This document shows, in pieces, positions 39,256 through 44,976 of a stretch of 44,976 nt of DNA. Location of the stretch: assembly GCF_019303475.1 (NCBI RefSeq), contig NZ_JABLSI010000041.1, positions 1 to 44,976 on the forward strand, written 5' to 3'. Origin of the DNA: Streptomyces sp. JJ38 (GTDB taxonomy: Bacteria > Actinomycetota > Actinomycetes > Streptomycetales > Streptomycetaceae). Positions within the stretch are counted from its first letter, which is position 1, and each line of letters starts with the position of its first letter. A program made the position numbers and the translations under genes. Under the pieces are notes generated by a model. The model saw nothing but the letters and a program-made list of their open reading frames with translations, had not been told where the DNA came from and did not search any database.

Positions 39256-40785
39256 ATGACTGACACCACCGCCGCCCACCCCGGGTACATCGCCGCCATC
39301 GACCAGGGCACCACCTCCAGCCGCTGCATCGTCTTCGACACCGACGGCCGGATCGTCGGCGTCGACCAGAAGGAGCACGAGCAGATCTTCCCCAAGCCGG
39401 GCTGGGTCGAGCACGACGGCACCGAAATCTGGACGAACGTTCAGGAAGTCGTCGAGGGCGCCGTCCGCAAGGCCGGTGTCGACCGCGCCGACGTGCAGGC
39501 CATCGGCATCACCAACCAGCGTGAGACGACACTCCTGTGGGACAAGGCCACCGGCGAGCCCGTCCACAACGCGCTGGTCTGGCAGGACACCCGCACCGAC
39601 GCGCTCTGCCGCGAGCTGGGCCGCAACGTCGGCCAGGACCGCTTCCGCCGTGACACCGGGCTGCCGCTGGCCTCCTACTTCGCCGGCCCCAAGATCCGCT
39701 GGCTGCTCGACAACGTCGAGGGGCTGCGGGAGCGCGCCGAGCGGGGCGAGATCCTCTTCGGCACCATGGACTCCTGGGTCATCTGGAACCTCACCGGTGG
39801 CCCGGACGGCGGCGTGCACGTCACCGACGTCACCAACGCCTCCCGCACCATGCTGATGAACCTGCACACCATGCAGTGGGACGAGAAGATCTGCGCGTCC
39901 ATGGACGTGCCCATGGCGGTGCTGCCGGAGATCCGCTCCTCCGCCGAGGTCTACGGGCACTGCGCGAGCGGCGTGCTGGAGGGCATCCCGGTGGCCTCCG
40001 CGCTCGGCGACCAGCAGGCGGCGCTGTTCGGCCAGACCTGCTTCGACCCCGGCGAGGGCAAGTCGACCTACGGCACCGGCACCTTCCTGCTGATGAACAC
40101 CGGCCACAAGCCGGTCAACTCCTACAACGGCCTGCTGACGACCGTCGGTTACCGCATCGGCGACCAGAAGCCGGTGTTCGCGCTGGAGGGCGCGATCGCC
40201 GTCACCGGCTCCCTGGTGCAGTGGATGCGCGACCAGATGGGCCTGATCAGCACCGCCGCGGAGATCGAGACGCTCGCCAGCTCCGTCGAGGACAACGGCG
40301 GCGCCTACTTCGTCCCCGCCTTCTCCGGCCTCTTCGCCCCCTACTGGCGCTCGGACGCGCGCGGCGTCATCGCCGGGCTCACCCGCTACGTCACCAAGGC
40401 GCACCTGGCCCGGGCCGTGCTGGAGGCGACGGCCTGGCAGACCCGCGAGATCGTCGACGCGATGGCCAAGGACTCCGGCGTCGAGCTCACCGCCCTCAAG
40501 GTCGACGGCGGTATGACCTCCAACAACCTGCTGATGCAGAACATCTCCGACGTCCTCGACGCGCCCGTGGTGCGTCCGATGGTCGCCGAGACCACCTGCC
40601 TGGGTGCCGCCTACGCCGCCGGTCTCGCCGTCGGCTTCTGGCCGGACACCGAAGCGCTGCGCGCCAACTGGCGTCGCGCGGCCGAATGGACCCCCCGTAT
40701 GGACGCGGCCGTGCGCGACCGCGAATACAAGAACTGGCTCAAGGCCGTCGAGCGGACCATGGGCTGGATCGAAGAGGAGAACTGA
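39256..40785 (+). CDS. glpK: glycerol kinase
   Basis: A 509-residue FGGY kinase that makes sn-glycerol 3-phosphate from glycerol and ATP. It starts near AAIDQGTTSSRCIVFD; KPGWVEHDGTEIW, ITNQRETTLLWDK, LGDQQAALFGQTCF, TYGTGTFLLMNTG and VDGGMTSNNLLMQ are all family motifs. Normal full length. ATG with GGAG 8 bases upstream. Middle gene of the operon; its product is the substrate of GlpD and the probable inducer for GylR. Confidence 0.97.
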   Translation: MTDTTAAHPGYIAAIDQGTTSSRCIVFDTDGRIVGVDQKEHEQIFPKPGWVEHDGTEIWTNVQEVVEGAVRKAGVDRADVQAIGITNQRETTLLWDKATGEPVHNALVWQDTRTDALCRELGRNVGQDRFRRDTGLPLASYFAGPKIRWLLDNVEGLRERAERGEILFGTMDSWVIWNLTGGPDGGVHVTDVTNASRTMLMNLHTMQWDEKICASMDVPMAVLPEIRSSAEVYGHCASGVLEGIPVASALGDQQAALFGQTCFDPGEGKSTYGTGTFLLMNTGHKPVNSYNGLLTTVGYRIGDQKPVFALEGAIAVTGSLVQWMRDQMGLISTAAEIETLASSVEDNGGAYFVPAFSGLFAPYWRSDARGVIAGLTRYVTKAHLARAVLEATAWQTREIVDAMAKDSGVELTALKVDGGMTSNNLLMQNISDVLDAPVVRPMVAETTCLGAAYAAGLAVGFWPDTEALRANWRRAAEWTPRMDAAVRDREYKNWLKAVERTMGWIEEEN

Positions 40786-40790
40786 GCGAC

Positions 40791-42404
40791 ATGAACACCA
40801 TCCCGCAGAGCGTTCCGTCCCTCGGAGCGCATCCGGCTGCCGGTGCCAACCCGCGTCGCGCCGAGACCAGAGACGTGCTCGCCCGGGCGACGTACGACCT
40901 CCTCGTGATCGGTGGCGGCATCCTGGGCACCTCGGTCGCCTGGCACGCGGCCCAGTCGGGCCTGCGGGTGGCGATGGTGGACGCCGGCGACTTCGCCGGC
41001 GCCACCTCGTCCGCGTCCTCCAAGCTCGTCCACGGCGGTCTGCGCTACCTGCAGACGGGATCGGTCAAGCTGGTCGCGGAGAACCACCACGAGCGCCGCG
41101 TCCTGGCCAAGGACGTCGCCCCGCACCTGGTCAACCCGCTGACGTTCTACCTGCCCGTCTACAAGGGCGGGCCGCACGGCGCGGCGAAGCTGGGCGCGGG
41201 CGTGTTCGCCTACTCGGCGCTCTCGGCGTTCGGCGACGGCGTGGGCCGGGTCATATCCCCCGCCCGCGCCGCCGCCGACAACCCGGGGCTGCGCACGGAC
41301 GACCTCAAGGCCGTCGCCGTCTACGGCGACCACCAGATGAACGACTCCCGGGTCGCCGTCATGACGGTGCGCGCCGCCGTGGCCTCCGGCGCCGTCGTCC
41401 TCAACCACGCCGAGGTCACCGGGCTGCGCTTCACCCGCGGCCGGGTGACGGGCGCCGAGCTCAGGGACCGCCTGGACGGCACCGAGTTCGGCGTGGACGC
41501 CCGGCTGGTGCTCAACGCCACCGGCCCGTGGGTCGACCACCTGCGCCGCATGGAGGACGCCGGGGCCGATCCCAGCATCCGGCTGTCCAAGGGCGCCCAC
41601 GTCGTCCTCAGGCGCAAGGCGCCGTGGCGGGCGGCCATGGCCACGCCGATCGACAAGTACCGGATCACCTTCGCCCTCCCCTGGGAGGACCAGCTCCTGC
41701 TGGGCACGACGGACGAGTCCTTCGAGGGCGACCCGGCCGAGGTGTCGGCCACCGAGGCGGACATCGCCCAGATCCTCGACGAGGCGGCCGTCTCCGTGCG
41801 GGACGAGCACCTCTCGCGGGATCTGATCACCTACGCCTTCGCCGGACTGCGGGTGCTGCCCGGCGGCCCCGGCGGCGTCGAGTCGGCCAAGCGGGAGACC
41901 GTCGTCACCGAGGGCCGGGGCGGCATGCTGTCGGTGGCCGGAGGGAAGTGGACGACGTACCGGCACATCGGCCGCACGGTGATGAACCGGCTGGCGCGTC
42001 TGCCCGGACGCACGCTCACCGACGACATGCAGCCCGTCTCGCTGCTGCCGCGCCGGGTGCCGCTGCCGGGTGTCGCCAACCCGAACGCGGTCGCCCACCG
42101 GCTGCTGGTCGACCGGGAGCCGGGGACGCGCATCGACCCGCTGACCGCCCGTCACCTGGCGACGCACTACGGTGCGCTGTCCTTCGACATCGCCCGGCTG
42201 GCGACCGAGGACCCCGCGCTCGGCGAGCGCATCCACCCGGACGGCCCGGAGATCTGGGCCCAGGTCGTCTACGCCCGGGACCACGAGTGGGCCGCCACCG
42301 CCGAGGACGTCCTGCGCCGCCGCACCACCCTGACGGTGCGCGGCCTGGACACCCCCGAGGTGCGGTCCCGGGTGGAGGACCTGCTGGGGCAGCGCCCCGC
42401 CTGA
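40791..42404 (+). CDS. glpD: aerobic glycerol-3-phosphate dehydrogenase
   Basis: A 537-residue membrane-associated flavoenzyme. FAD-binding YDLLVIGGGILGTSVAW, then SSASSKLVHGGLRYLQTG, the DAO-fold core, SVAGGKWTTYRHIG, and the C-terminal helical domain (EWAATAEDVLRRRTTL). It oxidises glycerol 3-phosphate to dihydroxyacetone phosphate. ATG at 40791, 5 bp after glpK; the GAGGAG inside the glpK end serves as a distant ribosome site. About 30 residues precede the FAD loop, a common actinobacterial extension. Last gene of the operon. Confidence 0.96.
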   Translation: MNTIPQSVPSLGAHPAAGANPRRAETRDVLARATYDLLVIGGGILGTSVAWHAAQSGLRVAMVDAGDFAGATSSASSKLVHGGLRYLQTGSVKLVAENHHERRVLAKDVAPHLVNPLTFYLPVYKGGPHGAAKLGAGVFAYSALSAFGDGVGRVISPARAAADNPGLRTDDLKAVAVYGDHQMNDSRVAVMTVRAAVASGAVVLNHAEVTGLRFTRGRVTGAELRDRLDGTEFGVDARLVLNATGPWVDHLRRMEDAGADPSIRLSKGAHVVLRRKAPWRAAMATPIDKYRITFALPWEDQLLLGTTDESFEGDPAEVSATEADIAQILDEAAVSVRDEHLSRDLITYAFAGLRVLPGGPGGVESAKRETVVTEGRGGMLSVAGGKWTTYRHIGRTVMNRLARLPGRTLTDDMQPVSLLPRRVPLPGVANPNAVAHRLLVDREPGTRIDPLTARHLATHYGALSFDIARLATEDPALGERIHPDGPEIWAQVVYARDHEWAATAEDVLRRRTTLTVRGLDTPEVRSRVEDLLGQRPA

Positions 42405-42405
42405 C

Positions 42406-42430
42406 GGCCACCGTTCCCGACCCGGTGGCC
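42406..42430 (+). terminator. first hairpin after glpD
   Basis: GGCCACCG (42406-42413) pairs with CGGTGGCC (42423-42430), a perfect 8-bp stem one base after the glpD stop. Confidence 0.6.
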
Positions 42431-42432
42431 CC

Positions 42433-42476
42433 GGCCCCTGTGGCAGAGTGCACGGAAACGTGACGCCACAGGGGCC
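42433..42476. terminator. composite 12-bp hairpin with an inner GAAA tetraloop after glpD
   Basis: GGCCCCTGTGGC (42433-42444) pairs with GCCACAGGGGCC (42465-42476). Inside, CACG-GAAA-CGTG (42451-42462) forms a second short stem capped by a GNRA-type tetraloop. Likely the main glp operon terminator; the inner structure is unusual. Confidence 0.7.
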
Positions 42477-42490
42477 GAGGGGGTCGGGGC

Positions 42491-43666
42491 ATGGTCGCGC
42501 CGGGCGGGACGGACGGATCACACGCGGCGGGCGGAGTCCGCGAGGGGGACCGGACGCACGAGACAAAGACGCGGAGGCCCGAGGGGGCGGACGGCCGGGG
42601 GGCCTGGTCGCGCCGGCTGCGCGCCCTGCGGGCACGGCTGCCGCGGCGGCCGAAGCGGCGCACGGTGGTGTGGACGGCGGTCCTGCTCACCGTGACGCTG
42701 CTGGTGCCGCCCGGCGCCGCCGCGCTCGCCCTGCGGCTGGCCTACGCCGGTGACCTCGCGCCGGGCACGCACACCCGGGACCGGGACGCGATCTGGCTCG
42801 GCCACGCCTGGGTGGACGGCCGCAAGGACGACGCGGACCTCGCCGCCTTCGCGCGGCGCGTCGAGGGCACCGGCATCCGCGAGCTGTACGTGCACACCGG
42901 GCCGCTGGAGCGGGACGGGACACTGTCGCCGGAGAAGCACCCGCGCTCGCGCTGGCTGGTGGAGGCCGTGCACCGGGAGCTGCCGGGGGTGCGGGTGCAC
43001 TCGTTCCTCGGCAACGCCCTCGTCTACGGCCGGGAGGACGGCGAGTCGCTGCGGCTGGCGAACGCGCGCTCCCGGGACGGGGTCGTCGCCAGCGCCCGCG
43101 AGGTGATGGAGCTGGGATTCGACGGCGTCCATCTGGATCTGGAGCCGCTGCGCTCGGGGGACGAGGACTACCTGCGGCTGCTGGAGCGGCTGGGGACCGT
43201 GGTGCACGAGTACGGCGGAGTGCTGTCGGTGGCGGCCCATCAGATCGACCCGCTGCCCGGACTGCACCGGGCGGCCCGGGCACTGACCGGCCGTGGGAAG
43301 TGGTGGTCGCAGTCGTATTTCGGCCACGTAGCGCGCAGGGTGGATCAGGTCGCACTGATGTCGTACGACGCCCCCACGCCGGCCGAGTCGCTGTACGGCG
43401 GCTACGTGGCCCAGCAGACGCGGCTGGCGCTGGAGGTGACGCCTCGGGACACCGTGCTGCTGATGGGGCTTCCGTTCTTCCACCCGGACGACCTGTTGCA
43501 CCGGGCGGAGACGGTCGACGCCGCCGTCCGGGGCGTCCGGCTGGGCCTGGGCCGCGGGGACGCGGACCGGGAGCTGTTCGGCGTCGCCCTCTACGTCGAC
43601 TTCGCGGCGACGGAGGAGGACTGGGCGGCCTACCGCCGCGGCTGGGTGGCGCCCGCCCGCAGGTAG
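42491..43666 (+). CDS. membrane-anchored GH18-like protein, function unknown
   Basis: A 391-residue protein. A charged N-terminus of about 55 residues precedes one membrane helix (RTVVWTAVLLTVTLLVPPGAAALALRL in blocks, about 57-82), so the body is outside. GFDGVHLDLEPL (209-220) matches the glycoside hydrolase 18 signature DGxxxDxE, with Glu218 as the expected acid. VHSFLGNALVYG, VALMSYDAP and LLMGLPFFHP fit a TIM barrel. ATG at 42491 has a G-rich ribosome site. It may cleave or bind peptidoglycan or chitin-like glycan. It lies between the glp operon and the PAC2 gene. Confidence 0.75.
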   Translation: MVAPGGTDGSHAAGGVREGDRTHETKTRRPEGADGRGAWSRRLRALRARLPRRPKRRTVVWTAVLLTVTLLVPPGAAALALRLAYAGDLAPGTHTRDRDAIWLGHAWVDGRKDDADLAAFARRVEGTGIRELYVHTGPLERDGTLSPEKHPRSRWLVEAVHRELPGVRVHSFLGNALVYGREDGESLRLANARSRDGVVASAREVMELGFDGVHLDLEPLRSGDEDYLRLLERLGTVVHEYGGVLSVAAHQIDPLPGLHRAARALTGRGKWWSQSYFGHVARRVDQVALMSYDAPTPAESLYGGYVAQQTRLALEVTPRDTVLLMGLPFFHPDDLLHRAETVDAAVRGVRLGLGRGDADRELFGVALYVDFAATEEDWAAYRRGWVAPARR

Positions 43667-43782
43667 ATGCACCGTCGGCGGCGGCGAGTGCGCCGCGACG
43701 CCGTAGGCTGAACTCGCGCAAGGACGACGAACGGCAGCCGGGGCGGTGGAGAGTCCCCGCCCGGGCATGAAGGAGGCGCTGG

Positions 43783-44976
43783 GTGATCGAGCTGGAGGGT
43801 GTTCCCGAGCTGGTCGACCCGGTCATGGTGGCCGCGTTCGAGGGCTGGAACGACGCCGGCGACGCCGCATCCAGCGCGGTCGGGCACCTGCACCGCGAGT
43901 GGAAGGGCGAGGTCTTCGCCGCGCTGGACGCCGAGGACTACTACGACTTCCAGGTCAACAGACCGCAGGTGTGGCTCGACGGCGGGGTGCGGAAGATCAC
44001 GTGGCCCACGACCCGGCTGTCGGTGGTACGGACCTCCGGCGAGCGGCCCCGCGACCTGGTGCTGGTGCGCGGCATCGAGCCCAGCATGCGCTGGCGCTCG
44101 TTCTGCAACGAACTGCTCGGGTTCGCGCACGAGTTGGGCGTGGAGATGGTCGTCGTCCTGGGCGCGCTGCTGGGCGACACCCCGCACACCCGGCCGGTGC
44201 CCGTCACCGGGGTGACCTCCGACGCCGATCTGGCCCGGACGATGGATCTGGAGGAGTCCCGCTACGAGGGGCCCACCGGCATCGTCGGCATCCTCCAGGA
44301 GGCCTGCACCCACGCCGGCGTCCCGGCGGTGAGCCTGTGGGCGGCCGTGCCGCACTACGTCTCCCAGCCGCCGAACCCGAAGGCCACCCTGGCGCTGCTG
44401 AACCGGCTGGAGGACCTGCTGGACCTGCGGATCCCGCTGGGCGAACTGGCCGAGGACGCCCGGGCGTGGCAGGTCGGGGTCGACCAGCTCGCGGCCGAGG
44501 ACAGCGAGGTCGCCGAGTACGTCCAGTCGCTGGAGGAGGCCCGCGACACCGCGGAGCTGCCGGAGGCCTCCGGTGAGGCCATCGCCCGCGAGTTCGAGCG
44601 GTACCTGCGGCGGCGGGACGGCCAGCCGGGGGCGCCCGGCGGCACGGCGGCCGAGGGCCAGCTCGGGGCGGAGGCGGGCGGCCCCGGGCCCTACCTGCGC
44701 GACCCGGGCACCGGCCGGGCCCGCCCGCGGGGGCGCGGCCGCGGCCCCGCGGAGCCCGAGGAGGCCGAGGAGGCCCACGAGCCCGAGAAGCCGGACGACG
44801 CCGAGGACGGTGACGAGACCCGCGACGAGAGCGGCGACCACGCCGACCGCGAGCCCGGGTCCGAGCCCGGGTCCGGGGAGGCCGCCGCGGAGGAGGGCAC
44901 GAGGAAGCCGCCGCCCTCCCCCGGAGCGGCAGGCGCGGAGGAGGACGGCGGCGAGGACGAGCGCGGCGGGGGCGGT
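43783..44976 (+). CDS. PAC2-family protein with long acidic tail, partial at 3' end
   Basis: An open frame of 398 codons starts at a GTG (AAGGAGG 6 bases upstream) and runs off the window without a stop. The first 280 or so residues are a PAC2 fold: VMVAAFEGWNDAGDAASSAV, ITWPTTRLSVVR, DLVLVRGIEPSMRWRSF, VVVLGALLGDTPHTRPVPVTG, and VPHYVSQPPNPKATLALL. The rest (from about 44630) is a disordered Gly/Glu/Asp-rich tail. PAC2 proteins are related to eukaryotic proteasome assembly chaperones. M. tuberculosis Rv2125 lies at the equivalent place next to metH. By synteny with S. coelicolor SCO1662 it could be ParJ, a ParA-interacting protein, but I am not sure of that match. Confidence 0.85.
   Translation, partial: MIELEGVPELVDPVMVAAFEGWNDAGDAASSAVGHLHREWKGEVFAALDAEDYYDFQVNRPQVWLDGGVRKITWPTTRLSVVRTSGERPRDLVLVRGIEPSMRWRSFCNELLGFAHELGVEMVVVLGALLGDTPHTRPVPVTGVTSDADLARTMDLEESRYEGPTGIVGILQEACTHAGVPAVSLWAAVPHYVSQPPNPKATLALLNRLEDLLDLRIPLGELAEDARAWQVGVDQLAAEDSEVAEYVQSLEEARDTAELPEASGEAIAREFERYLRRRDGQPGAPGGTAAEGQLGAEAGGPGPYLRDPGTGRARPRGRGRGPAEPEEAEEAHEPEKPDDAEDGDETRDESGDHADREPGSEPGSGEAAAEEGTRKPPPSPGAAGAEEDGGEDERGGGG

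Noticed and set aside
39876..40790. N-terminal extension of glpD through glpK in another frame
   Set aside because: The frame is open but Arg-rich; the conserved GlpD begins at 40791.

Overview
The window is very GC-rich, uses many GTG starts, and its gene content is that of a filamentous actinomycete, most likely Streptomyces. I recognise families from the translated sequence and from gene order; no database was searched. The window is chromosomal and mostly core. No tRNA, rRNA, CRISPR array, insertion sequence or prophage was seen.

Layout. (1) Positions 1-5560 hold an amine-catabolism block: a glutamine-synthetase-like ligase, an aldehyde dehydrogenase and an SDR oxidoreductase in one minus-strand operon, a divergent class-I amidotransferase-like (C26) hydrolase, and a metal/cobalamin-receptor-like protein. 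Together they suggest a gamma-glutamylation route for an amine such as ethanolamine or a polyamine. (2) 5630-13334 holds a 5'-3' exonuclease, a HelY-type Ski2-like helicase, tatC, tatA, a small membrane protein, and pafC/pafB. (3) 13519-24945 is the Pup-proteasome locus: two FKBP prolyl isomerases, pafA, an MFS exporter with a divergent LacI regulator, prcA, prcB, a probable endonuclease VII relic, pup (ending Gly-Gly-Glu), dop and the ARC/Mpa ATPase. (4) 25187-33385 holds a ferredoxin, a secreted hypothetical protein, trmI, a site-2 protease with CBS domains, a RecB/Cas4-like nuclease, an orphan NarL/LuxR response regulator, an orphan oligopeptide-type binding lipoprotein and a HAD phosphatase. 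(5) 33483-42404 holds metH and the glycerol regulon gylR-glpF-glpK-glpD. (6) 42491 to the end holds a membrane-anchored GH18-like protein and a PAC2-family protein that runs off the window.

From exonuclease to PAC2 the order closely follows Mycobacterium tuberculosis Rv2090-Rv2125 (exonuclease, helY, tatC, tatA, pafC, pafB, pafA, prcA, prcB, pup, dop, mpa, trmI, recB-like, metH, PAC2), with Streptomyces additions between. PafA attaches Pup to substrates, Dop removes it, ARC unfolds pupylated proteins into the PrcAB chamber, and PafBC is the DNA-damage transcription activator. Several units end in long perfect hairpins (stems of 13-23 bp), which divide the locus into separate transcription units: pafA, then the FKBP pair, then pafBC; and ARC apart from dop-pup-prcBA.

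Most notable observations: an endonuclease VII-like motif surviving between pup and prcB; Pup encoded directly as the conjugation-ready Glu form; pafA only 9 bp behind an MFS gene whose promoter carries twin TACGTA palindromes; identical TCGACATTGTCGA palindromes in front of gylR and glpF; and a PAC2 protein with a long acidic tail in the same conserved neighbourhood as the proteasome.
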